Shown here: positions 34,726-42,135 of the stretch, one piece after another
Position numbering within the stretch: the first letter of the stretch is position 1
How the letters are laid out: each line of letters starts with the position of its first letter
DNA from: Pseudomonas sp. S04
Lineage (GTDB): Bacteria > Pseudomonadota > Gammaproteobacteria > Pseudomonadales > Pseudomonadaceae
DNA: 64,000 nt
Assembly: GCF_009834545.1 (NCBI RefSeq)
Contig: NZ_CP019427.1
Location: 4,284,001 to 4,348,000, forward strand
Direction of reading: 5' to 3'
Notes under the pieces: generated by a model
Told to the model about the DNA's origin: nothing
Seen by the model: the letters and a program-made list of their open reading frames with translations, nothing else
Database searches by the model: none
Translations under genes and position numbers: made by a program

Positions 34726-35121
34726 TCAGTCGGGCAGCCACTCTTGCAGCGTCAGCTCGACCGTGATGAAGGTGAGGTTTTTGCCGCGTTCCAGGCGGCC
34801 GGCGTACAGCTTGCCATCGGCATCGGCAACCACCGCCTGCAGGCGACTTGCACCGCTGAGGATTTCGCCGCTGACGCTAAGGATTTCCACCCCAGGTCCC
34901 GGGACGTGGATCTGGATCATGCCCTCGCGACCCAGGTAGCTGAGTTGCCCGTCAATCAGGCTGCCCAAGCCACCGCGAACCACCGCCAAATCAATGCCGT
35001 GCTCTTTGCACAGGGCCTCGGCGCTGTCGATAAGGTCTTCGTTGGGCTTGAGGCGGGCGATCACCAGACGGCCCAGGCGGCCGTCCTGGACCAGCGATTC
35101 TTCGGTTACGGCAACGCTCAT
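34726..35121 (-). CDS. PPC-domain (DUF296) protein 1
   Basis: A 131-residue protein that is almost entirely one PPC/DUF296 domain, known from plant AT-hook proteins and bacterial trimers. The blocks VIARLKPNEDLIDSAEALCK and VRGGLGSLIDGQLSY match the family. No AT-hook is present. Bacterial members have no proven role. It overlaps the second DUF296 gene by four bases, and the pair sits between an acyl-CoA ligase and a porin, which points to a metabolic rather than DNA-binding function. Confidence 0.82.
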   Translation of the reverse strand: MSVAVTEESLVQDGRLGRLVIARLKPNEDLIDSAEALCKEHGIDLAVVRGGLGSLIDGQLSYLGREGMIQIHVPGPGVEILSVSGEILSGASRLQAVVADADGKLYAGRLERGKNLTFITVELTLQEWLPD

Positions 35122-35669
35122 GACAGCTCCTTGCGGACAGGATGCAGCAGGTTGAAATGGGTTTCTGCGTCAGGCTGTACCTGGTAGGCAACCTGGTCGA
35201 ACAGGCACAGGCGAATCGTCAGTGGCTCGCTGCCGACAATCAGTTTGTCCAGCACCAGATGCCCGCCGTGCTGCTCGCCATCGCGGTCCAGAAAACCGGC
35301 ATGGCAATGCAACAACGGCGCGCCCCGGGCGTCGCGCCCCACGGTGATGGCGCCGCTGATAAAGGTGATGTAGCCGTCCAGGACCACCGGCTGGCCGTAG
35401 TCATACGGACGCTCGGGCTGGTCGGTGACGATCATCCGGTGATAGCTCAGGTGTGCGGCACCGCCACACAGGATGCGCCCCACGGCGCTGCCGTAACGTC
35501 GACCTTCAAGCGCCTTGAGCACGCCTGCCGCGACGTTGCTCGCCAGGGGCAGGACGATGCGCAGCTCTTCGCAGCACGGTACTTCCAGGTCCAGCAGTCG
35601 CGGTGCCAGGGACGGCCCCTCGTGAATAAACGTGCGTACTCCGGCACGCTCAGCGAAATGCGGCGTCAT
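35118..35669 (-). CDS. PPC-domain (DUF296) protein 2
   Basis: A 183-residue protein related to the neighbouring DUF296 gene but longer at both ends. It contains LRIVLPLASNVAAGVLKALE, the histidine-rich GGAAHLSYHRMIV and HCHAGFLDRDGEQHGGHLVL; the latter resembles the conserved histidine cluster of this fold and could bind metal. The ATG at 35669 overlaps the ligase stop by one base (TGATG). Upstream reading in this frame runs through the ligase gene and is not coding. A heteromer with DUF296 protein 1 is plausible. Confidence 0.78.
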   Translation of the reverse strand: MTPHFAERAGVRTFIHEGPSLAPRLLDLEVPCCEELRIVLPLASNVAAGVLKALEGRRYGSAVGRILCGGAAHLSYHRMIVTDQPERPYDYGQPVVLDGYITFISGAITVGRDARGAPLLHCHAGFLDRDGEQHGGHLVLDKLIVGSEPLTIRLCLFDQVAYQVQPDAETHFNLLHPVRKELS

Positions 35670-37246
35670 CAGGCCACCTCCTGGCGTTCTTCGAGCAACG
35701 CGCGGATCTGCTTCTTGACGATCTTGCCGTAGCCCGACTTGGGCATTTCCTCCCAGCGGACAAAACGCTTGGGCCATTTGTAGCGGGCGATTCGCGGCTC
35801 CAGATGGGCCAGCAGTTGTTCGTCGCTGACCTCGCCGGTGGTGACGATCACGGCGTAGCCGGACTCGCCCCACTTCACGTCGGGCATGCCCAGTACGGCG
35901 GCTTCGGTCACCGCCGGATGGCTGAGCAGGGCCTCTTCGATCTCCCGCGGGTACACGTTGGAACCACCGGAAATGTACATATCCGAAGCCCGCCCGGTGA
36001 TGAACAGATAGCCGTGTTCATCCACATGACCAAGGTCGCCGGTGTGGAACCAGCCGAACTTGAAACAGCTCTCGTTGGCCTGGGGGTTGTTGTAGTAGCC
36101 GCTGAACACCGCCGGTCCACGTACGCAGATTTCACCGTCGACTCCCGTGTCCAGTTCGTTGCCGGCCTCATCGAGAATCGCCACCTGCATGCCGGTGCGC
36201 GGGTAACCGCAGCTACCGACCTTGGCATTCGGCGAGTCCTCGTTGTCGTGGCAATCGGCAGGCAGCACGGTGATGTTGCCCGTCACTTCACCCAGGCCGT
36301 AGTACTGCACCAGGACCTTGCCCAACTTGTCCAGGGCATGGCGCTGGTCGGCGCGATACATCGGCGCGCCCGCGTAGATCAGGTGGCGCAGGCTGCTGTG
36401 GTCGTAGCGGTCGACGGCCTCGCTTTCGGTGAGCATCTTGACGATGGTCGGCACGGTGAACAGGTTGTCCACGCGGTATTCCTGCACCAGGCGCCAGGCT
36501 TCGTCACAGTCCAGCTTGTCGCTGGCCGGCAGGATGCAGGCAGCGCCCCGGGCGACGTTGACCAACGCATGGATGCCCGCACCGTGGGACAGCGGGGCCA
36601 GGACCAGCGAACGCGAATGCTGATTCAGGCCCGGCATCAGGTCGGCGATATGGTTGGTGATGACAAACGCCATCTGGCCGTGGGTCAGCACCCCGGCCTT
36701 GGGATGGCCAGTGGTGCCCGAGGTGTAGAAGAACCACAGCGGGTCGTGGTACTTCACTTCGGCCGCACGGAAGCTGGCCTGCAGCGCGCTGCCCTCCTCC
36801 AGCAATTGCTCGTAGCCCAGTTCGCCGGCACGCGGCTGACCGATGGCGATCACCTGTTGCAGGCTCGGCGATACCGCACGCACGGCGTCGACATAATGCT
36901 CCAGGCCTTCGTCATACAGCATCGCTACCGCGCCGCTGGAGCTGCCCAGGTAGGCCGCTTCCGCCGGGGTGATCCGCACGTTGGTCGGCACCCACACGGC
37001 GCCAAGGCGGAACGCGACCCAGGCACTTTCGAACAGCGGCAGGTTGTTGCGCGAATGCACCAGCAGCTTGTCGCCTTTACCCAGGCCGCGCGCGCGCAAG
37101 GCCGCAGCAACACTGTCGACCCGCCTGGAAATTTCTTGCCAGGAATGCTCACGACCGTCACGAATGAAACCCGGTGCATCCGGATAGCGACGCGCGACCT
37201 GGTTGAGCATTTCCCCCAGATTCATCACGTTGTCGATGCCCATCAT
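35669..37246 (-). CDS. Acyl-CoA ligase (AMP-forming)
   Basis: A 525-residue member of the ANL adenylating superfamily that activates a carboxylic acid to its CoA thioester through an acyl-AMP. The P-loop WFFYTSGTTGHPKAG (about residue 170), the YYGLGEVTGNI block, the WFHTGDLGHVDEHGYLFITG hinge and the C-terminal lysine in PKSGYGKIVKKQ are all present. It resembles medium- or long-chain acyl-CoA ligases. It overlaps the thiolase gene by four bases. The product would feed the thiolase. Confidence 0.92.
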   Translation of the reverse strand: MMGIDNVMNLGEMLNQVARRYPDAPGFIRDGREHSWQEISRRVDSVAAALRARGLGKGDKLLVHSRNNLPLFESAWVAFRLGAVWVPTNVRITPAEAAYLGSSSGAVAMLYDEGLEHYVDAVRAVSPSLQQVIAIGQPRAGELGYEQLLEEGSALQASFRAAEVKYHDPLWFFYTSGTTGHPKAGVLTHGQMAFVITNHIADLMPGLNQHSRSLVLAPLSHGAGIHALVNVARGAACILPASDKLDCDEAWRLVQEYRVDNLFTVPTIVKMLTESEAVDRYDHSSLRHLIYAGAPMYRADQRHALDKLGKVLVQYYGLGEVTGNITVLPADCHDNEDSPNAKVGSCGYPRTGMQVAILDEAGNELDTGVDGEICVRGPAVFSGYYNNPQANESCFKFGWFHTGDLGHVDEHGYLFITGRASDMYISGGSNVYPREIEEALLSHPAVTEAAVLGMPDVKWGESGYAVIVTTGEVSDEQLLAHLEPRIARYKWPKRFVRWEEMPKSGYGKIVKKQIRALLEERQEVA

Positions 37247-38412
37247 TGCGCGCGCTCCAGGATGCTCACGTAGTTGGTCACTGCCGCACCGCCCATGTTG
37301 AAGACCCCGGCGCGATCGGCCTTGGGCAACTGCATGTCGCCGGCCTGGCCGCAGAGCTGCATGGCCGCCATCACGTGCATCGACACGCCGGTGGCACCGA
37401 TGGGATGGCCCTTGGACTTGAGGCCGCCCGAGGGGTTGATCGGCAGGCGCCCGTCCTTGCGGCTGATGCCCTCGGCGATGACGCGCGCACCTTGACCCCG
37501 CTCGGCCAGGCCCATGGCTTCGTACTCCAGCAACTCGGCGATGGTGAAGCAGTCGTGGGTCTCGACCAGCGACAGGTCGGCCAGGCTCAACTCGGCCCGC
37601 TGCAGGGCCTGTTGCCAGGCGCGGGCGGCGCCTTCGAAGTAGGTGGGGTCGCGCTTGGACAGCGGCATGTAGTCGTTGACTTGCACCGCGGCACGGAAAC
37701 GCACGGCATGGCGGCGCTCACCTATCAGGTCCTCGCGGCTGATCACCAGGGCGGCCGCGCCATCGGTGATCAACGAGCAGTCGGTGCGTTTCAGTGGCCC
37801 GGCCACGAACGGGTTTTTTTCCGATGGCTGACGGCAGAACTCATAACCGAAATCTCGTCGCATGTGGGCGTACGGGTTGAGCACACCGTTGGCGTGGTTC
37901 TTGGCCGCGATCATTGCCAGCGCATCGGACTGGTCGCCGTAACGCTCGAAGTAGCTTTGTGCGATGTTGCCGAACACCCCGGCAAAGCCGCCCTCGATGT
38001 CGGCTTCTTCCTTGGCGTAGCAGCACTTGAGCAGGATCTTGCCCACCTCGGCGGTGGGCAGGGTATTCATCTTCTCGAAGCCCACTACCAGTGCGTGTTG
38101 GCTTTGGCCACTGAGGACGGCTTGCAGCGCCGAGTGGATCGCAGCGGAGCCGGTGGCACAGGCATTCTCCAGCCGAACCGAGGGCGTGAAGCGCAGCGCC
38201 TCAATGTGGTTGGCCAACAGGGACGAGGGAAAGTCCTGATACACAAAGCCGGCATTGAAGTGGCCAATGTGGATGGAGTCGATCTGCTGCGGCGCGATGT
38301 CGGCATGCGCCAATGCGCCAACGGCGGCCTCGGCCATCATCATCTCGGGATCGAGTTGGTCGAACTTACCGAATGGGGAGTGATACCAGCCTGTGATAAC
38401 GGGCGATCGCAT
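37243..38412 (-). CDS. Thiolase (SCP-x type)
   Basis: A 389-residue thiolase, first gene of its operon. The acyl-binding cysteine is in ENACATGSAAIHSAL and the histidine in SKGHPIGATG. The C-terminal motif is NMGGAAVTN rather than the CxGGG of FadA-type enzymes, which marks the SCP-x/SCP-2-like subfamily that cleaves branched or aromatic 3-ketoacyl-CoAs. Together with the ligase this suggests shortening of a side chain by CoA-dependent cleavage. The sigma-54 promoter at 38451-38466 lies just upstream, giving a leader of about 27 bases. Confidence 0.92.
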   Translation of the reverse strand: MRSPVITGWYHSPFGKFDQLDPEMMMAEAAVGALAHADIAPQQIDSIHIGHFNAGFVYQDFPSSLLANHIEALRFTPSVRLENACATGSAAIHSALQAVLSGQSQHALVVGFEKMNTLPTAEVGKILLKCCYAKEEADIEGGFAGVFGNIAQSYFERYGDQSDALAMIAAKNHANGVLNPYAHMRRDFGYEFCRQPSEKNPFVAGPLKRTDCSLITDGAAALVISREDLIGERRHAVRFRAAVQVNDYMPLSKRDPTYFEGAARAWQQALQRAELSLADLSLVETHDCFTIAELLEYEAMGLAERGQGARVIAEGISRKDGRLPINPSGGLKSKGHPIGATGVSMHVMAAMQLCGQAGDMQLPKADRAGVFNMGGAAVTNYVSILERAQ

Positions 38413-38450
38413 AAGGGGTTCCTTGCATGAATGGTGTTTGCAAGGGCGAT

Positions 38451-38466
38451 AGCAAGAGCGGTGCCA
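38451..38466 (-). promoter_or_regulatory. Sigma-54 promoter of the thiolase operon
   Basis: The minus strand reads TGGCAC-CGCTC-TTGCT, identical outside the spacer to the other two promoters of this region. Transcription would start near 38439. Confidence 0.88.
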
Positions 38467-38557
38467 AGGCTTGGCAAGGCCAGCACAGGCCTTATGGGAC
38501 GGGGTTTTGCGCGATAGAGGTCAGGTCCAGGCAGCTGTCGCCTGGACAGGGGTGGGA

Positions 38558-38579
38558 GACACTTGGGGAGACACGTGTC
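38558..38579. promoter_or_regulatory. Candidate enhancer upstream of the thiolase operon
   Basis: GACACTTGGGGAGACACGTG with a following TC holds GACAC (38558), GACAC (38570) and GTGTC (38575); the last two form the perfect palindrome GACACGTGTC. It lies about 120-140 bases upstream of the predicted start and shares GTGTCTCC..CAAGTGTC with the enhancer of the TRAP operon. Confidence 0.55.
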
Positions 38580-38620
38580 GCTTCAGTTGTATCGTCTGGG
38601 CCAGCCGATTTTTCCGCAGC

Positions 38621-39529
38621 TCACCCCGCTTGCGCCTCGCGAGTCACTTGCAGGCAAGCGTGCTCTGCGCTGTCGATGAAGGTGGCGATGCAGGGGTTGT
38701 GATTGTCGGCCTTCCACACCGCGACCACCTCGATGACCGGGGCATCGCGCAACGGTTTGAAGGTGGTGGTGGCCAGGCGCATGTTGCACATCGAGCGCGG
38801 CACGATCGCGATTCCCAAGCCTTCGCCCACCAGGTTGACGATGGTTTGCTGCATGTTGATTTCCAGCCCGATGTTCGGGGTGACACCGTGCTGCAGGCAG
38901 TAGTTGAAGATCATGTCGTGCAAGGCGGGAGCGATCCGTCGCGGCACGATGATGAAGGTTTCTCCCGCCAGCTCCCGAGGGTCGATCAGCGCCTGCTCGA
39001 GGAGCCGATGGCCCGGCGGCAGGACCACGGTCATTTCTTCGCGAAACAGGGTCACGGTTTCCAGCCCGGAGCAGTCCTGCGGGCGGTACATGATCGCCAC
39101 GTCCTTGTTTCCGCTGCTGATGTCCTGGGCCAGGTCCAGGGGCAAGGTCTCGGTCAGCTTCAGGCTGACCTGGGGAAACTGCGCAGCGTAGCGCCGGGTA
39201 ATCGCCGGCGTAACGCTGTAGGCCGTCGACATCATGAACCCCACCGACAACTCGCCCGCCGCCCCCCGCGCTGCGGCCAAGGCATTGCGCTTGGCCTGCT
39301 CGAACGCGGCAAACACCGTGCCGGTGTCCAGGTAAAAACGCTGGCCGGCTTCGGTGAGCTCCACCCGTCGCCGGGAACGATCAAACAGCCTGACCCCCAG
39401 TTCGTCTTCCAGCAAGGCGATCTGCCGTGACAGCGGCGGCTGCGAGATATGCAGGCGTTCGGCGGCACGACCGAAGTGCAGGGTTTCTGCCAGGGTGCGG
39501 AAATATTGCAGATGGCGGAGCTCAATCAT
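38621..39529 (-). CDS. LysR-family regulator
   Basis: A 302-residue LysR-type regulator. The helix-turn-helix lies in LHFGRAAERLHISQPPLSRQ (about residues 16-35), and the effector domain starts near residue 90 (GELSVGFMMSTAYSV), as in the CatR/BenM branch. The ATG at 39529 gives the standard MIELRHLQYF start; the frame extends 41 codons further without similarity. It is divergent from an orphan sigma-54 activator with 152 bases between, so it may control that gene or the catabolic operons. Confidence 0.9.
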   Translation of the reverse strand: MIELRHLQYFRTLAETLHFGRAAERLHISQPPLSRQIALLEDELGVRLFDRSRRRVELTEAGQRFYLDTGTVFAAFEQAKRNALAAARGAAGELSVGFMMSTAYSVTPAITRRYAAQFPQVSLKLTETLPLDLAQDISSGNKDVAIMYRPQDCSGLETVTLFREEMTVVLPPGHRLLEQALIDPRELAGETFIIVPRRIAPALHDMIFNYCLQHGVTPNIGLEINMQQTIVNLVGEGLGIAIVPRSMCNMRLATTTFKPLRDAPVIEVVAVWKADNHNPCIATFIDSAEHACLQVTREAQAG

Positions 39530-39661
39530 GATGCTCTCAAAGGTATCAATAGATGATTTATTATGGATTGGAAAATATAAGTGTGCCTCGTTATTGTCAT
39601 TCAACGCCATATCGACGGCTGCATCACAAGTGCGGTGAGTCGACATAGTCACGAGCTATAC

Positions 39662-39669
39662 AATAATAA
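39662..39669 (+). promoter_or_regulatory. Crc/Hfq motif upstream of the sigma-54 activator
   Basis: AATAATAA is an exact AAYAAYAA motif, immediately before the ribosome-binding sequence AAGGTG of the activator gene. It would place the activator itself under catabolite repression. Confidence 0.5.
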
Positions 39670-39681
39670 AAGGTGACGCTG

Positions 39682-40752
39682 ATGCCTTCTGTACACGAAA
39701 ACCCTTCGTTTACCCGAGCCCACACAACCTCCGCCTACCCTGAATGCGATATTGCCCACGACTCCGACCCCTACGTGCGCCAGGCCTTTCGCCGTGCACT
39801 GCGGCTCATGGAGCGCGGCATCGCGGTGCTGATCCAGGGCGAGACCGGGACTGGCAAAGAGGTCCTCGCCCGTGCACTGCACGAGCACAGTCAGCGCCAC
39901 GCCGCGCAACTGGTCGCCCTCAACTGCGCCTCAATCCCCGAAACCCTGATCGAAAGCGAACTGTTCGGCTATGCCCGCGGTGCTTTCTCCGGTGCCCTGC
40001 CCGGCGGCAAGAAAGGCAAAGTGGCCCAGGCCGACGGCGGCACCTTGTTTCTTGATGAAATCGGCGACATGCCCTTCGAACAGCAGACCCGCCTACTGCG
40101 GGTCATCGCCGAACGCGAGATCACCCCGCTGGGTGCCGAACGCAGCGTGCCAGTGAACTTCGCCTTGATCTGCGCGACCCACCAATCACTGTCCGACCTG
40201 GTGGAAAACGGCCGCTTTCGCGAAGACTTGTTCTATCGCATTGCTACCGGCGTGGTGCAATTGCCGCCCCTGCGTGAGCGCACTGATCGGGCCGAACTGG
40301 TGTGCAGCATGGTCGCCAACGAATTGCCCGGTTGCGACCCACGCCAGGTGATCAGTGCCGATGTCTGGCCCCTGCTGCTCGGCCATGCGTGGCCCGGCAA
40401 CCTGCGGCAGATGCGCGCGGTTATCCGCTACGCCTGCGCGGTCAAGGAAGGCGCGCGCATCCAGCGCTGTGACCTGCCCGCTGACTTCCTCGCCCAAGCC
40501 GGTGGTCAGCCTGGGCTGCCGGTCCGCGCCCAGGTGCAGAACGTCACGCCGATTCGCCCGAGCAGGCCCACCGCCGCGCCCATGGGTGAGCGCGAGGACG
40601 TCCTCGGCGTACTCATCGACTGCCGCTGGAACATGACTGCGGCGGCCCGCGCGCTGGGCATCTGCCGACCCTCGCTGTATCGCGTCCTGCGGCGGCTGGA
40701 CATCGCGCCGCTGAAGAACCAGTTGGCGCTGGGCAGCTTCGCCCCTTCCTGA
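39682..40752 (+). CDS. Orphan sigma-54 activator without sensor domain
   Basis: A 356-residue AAA+ activator with only about 35 residues before the ATPase. Walker A is GETGTGKE and Walker B is GGTLFLDEIGD. The sigma-54 contact loop reads GAFSGA in place of GAFTGA and is followed by an unusual LPGGKKGK insertion. A Fis-type helix-turn-helix (MTAAARALGICRPSLYRVLR) ends the protein. Such sensor-less activators (like PspF or HrpR/HrpS) are controlled by partner proteins or by transcription. The ATG at 39682 fits the ribosome-binding site; a GTG three codons upstream is possible. Confidence 0.9.
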   Translation: MPSVHENPSFTRAHTTSAYPECDIAHDSDPYVRQAFRRALRLMERGIAVLIQGETGTGKEVLARALHEHSQRHAAQLVALNCASIPETLIESELFGYARGAFSGALPGGKKGKVAQADGGTLFLDEIGDMPFEQQTRLLRVIAEREITPLGAERSVPVNFALICATHQSLSDLVENGRFREDLFYRIATGVVQLPPLRERTDRAELVCSMVANELPGCDPRQVISADVWPLLLGHAWPGNLRQMRAVIRYACAVKEGARIQRCDLPADFLAQAGGQPGLPVRAQVQNVTPIRPSRPTAAPMGEREDVLGVLIDCRWNMTAAARALGICRPSLYRVLRRLDIAPLKNQLALGSFAPS

Positions 40753-40783
40753 CGGTTTACCCCCTGCTGTCCATCGAAAAGCC

Positions 40784-40810
40784 GGCCACTTCCCGTGTAT
40801 CGGGAAGGCC
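40784..40810. other. Hairpin between activator and SDR genes
   Basis: GGCC-A-CTTCCCG-TGTAT-CGGGAAG-GCC forms a strong stem of about ten base pairs, with no T-run after it. It could be a weak attenuator or processing site in the 88 bases between the two genes. Confidence 0.55.
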
Positions 40811-40833
40811 GACCTGCGTCCAGATCAAGGAAT

Positions 40834-40841
40834 AACAATAA
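40834..40841 (+). promoter_or_regulatory. Crc/Hfq motif at the SDR start codon
   Basis: AACAATAA is an exact AAYAAYAA motif that touches the ATG of the SDR gene, where Hfq/Crc binding would block ribosome access. Confidence 0.55.
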
Positions 40842-41623
40842 TGAATGCCTCAGCCAATTTTGCGCCGATCAGTTTTTCTCTCAAGGGCCGTAACGCACTG
40901 GTGACCGGCGCCGCACGCGGCATCGGCTATGCCATCGCCGTGGCCCTGGGCCAATGCGGCGCGCGGGTCGCCATCTGCGACCTCGACCACGACGCCGCAG
41001 AACGGGCAGCCGCCCAGCTGGGTGAGTTGGGCATCGATGCCATCGGCCTGGGCGTCGACGTTGCCGATGAGCAACAGGTGCAGGCAATGGTCAGCCAGGT
41101 GGGCCTGGCGTTGGGCAGCATCGACATCCTGGTCAACAATGCCGGCATCGTCTCGACCTTGCCCCTGCTAGAAGTCAGCGCGGCAGAATGGAAGCGCGTC
41201 ATGGCAATCGACCTCAACAGCGTTTTCTACTGCGCCAAAGCCGTACTCCCCGGCATGATGGCCCGCCGCTGCGGACGCATCATCAACATCGCCTCCGTCG
41301 CCGGCAAACGCGGCGGCGGCCTGCTGGGCAACAGTTGTTATGCCGCCGCCAAAGGCGGCGTAATCGCCCTGACCAAGGGCCTGGCCCGCGAGGCCGGCCC
41401 CTTCAACATCACCGCCAACGCCGTCTCCCCCGCCCTGACTGAAACCGACATGACCAGCACCCTGAGCAGCGAAGCACGGGCCAAAGTACTGGCAGACATG
41501 CCACTGGGACGCGCCGGAACCCCCCGCGACATCGCCGCCGCCGTGTGCTTCCTGGCATCGGATGCGGCGAGTTTTGTGACTGGGGAAATTATGGATGTGG
41601 ATGGGGGGTATATGCGGGATTAG
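40841..41623 (+). CDS. SDR-family oxidoreductase
   Basis: A 260-residue NAD(P)-dependent dehydrogenase of the FabG-like group. Cofactor motif TGAARGIGYAIAVAL, acidic residue in ICDLDHDAAE (Asp after the second strand, favouring NAD), NNAG motif LVNNAGIVSTL, catalytic Tyr-Lys in CYAAAKGGVIALTKGL, and C-terminal SFVTGEIMDVDGGYMRD are visible. It follows the orphan sigma-54 activator by 88 bases. It could oxidise a 3-hydroxyacyl-CoA or an alcohol in the catabolic pathway of the region. A catabolite-repression motif touches its start. Confidence 0.9.
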   Translation: MNASANFAPISFSLKGRNALVTGAARGIGYAIAVALGQCGARVAICDLDHDAAERAAAQLGELGIDAIGLGVDVADEQQVQAMVSQVGLALGSIDILVNNAGIVSTLPLLEVSAAEWKRVMAIDLNSVFYCAKAVLPGMMARRCGRIINIASVAGKRGGGLLGNSCYAAAKGGVIALTKGLAREAGPFNITANAVSPALTETDMTSTLSSEARAKVLADMPLGRAGTPRDIAAAVCFLASDAASFVTGEIMDVDGGYMRD

Positions 41624-41685
41624 GAGAAGGCCTGCTCGCACGGCCATTGGTGCTGCGCGATCGCCTTTTTCCAGACGCCAAAAAC

Positions 41686-41726
41686 CACAAACCCCCGACT
41701 TTCTCTAGGAAAATCGGGGGTTTGTG
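41686..41726. terminator. Terminator downstream of tRNA-Ser
   Basis: A 13-base perfect stem, CACAAACCCCCGA (41686-41698) with TCGGGGGTTTGTG (41714-41726), and a 15-base loop. It lies between the convergent SDR gene and tRNA gene and can serve both. Confidence 0.85.
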
Positions 41727-41740
41727 TTTGTAGAATGTGG

Positions 41741-41827
41741 CGGTGAAGGAGAGATTCGAACTCTCGATACAGTTTCCTGTATACACACTTTCCAGGCGTG
41801 CTCCTTAAGCCACTCGGACACTTCACC
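41741..41827 (-). tRNA. tRNA-Ser (anticodon GGA)
   Basis: An 87-base serine tRNA. On the minus strand the acceptor arms are GGTGAAG and CTTCACC with discriminator G. The anticodon loop CTGGAAA gives anticodon GGA (codons UCC, UCU). A long class II variable arm (TATACAGGAAACTGTAT) and the T arm GAGAG-TTCGAAT-CTCTC follow. CCA is not encoded. A terminator stem follows at 41686-41726. Confidence 0.97.
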
Positions 41828-42135
41828 GTATCTCTTCAAACAAGTTCTGTCTGTCGAGGCGCGCTAATGTAGTCGAAAGCTTTTCTGATGGCAAACATTT
41901 TTTTCAGAATTTTCATGCGCTTAAGAGATTTGTTCGGGTATGCGGTTTTGTGGGCAGGGCAAACCGGCCATTCTCCGGCCCGGGCCGCGCTTCTATATAG
42001 AGGGGAATGCCGGGCGGCCGTGGCCGGCCATGCCTGGCGGAGCCGGTTTGGCTGACTGGCCGGTCAGTCATGGCGCTTTACCTGGCCGACGGCCATGGGT
42101 AACGTCTGCTGCACTTCAATACAAGGAATAGCGTC
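41828..42135. other. Intergenic region between tRNA-Ser and crotonase
   Basis: About 300 bases without a convincing gene. The first 110 bases are AT-richer than the neighbours and should contain the tRNA promoter on the minus strand. The rest holds GC-rich short inverted repeats (CCGGCC-type) ahead of the crotonase gene. I see no phage integrase or duplicated tRNA end that would indicate an attachment site. Confidence 0.5.

Noticed and set aside
40784..40810. Hairpin before the SDR gene called as a terminator
   Set aside because: No T-run follows on either strand, so I listed it only as a hairpin.
41741..42135. tRNA-Ser as an integration site of a genomic island
   Set aside because: No integrase gene and no repeated tRNA 3' end were found in the flanking sequence.
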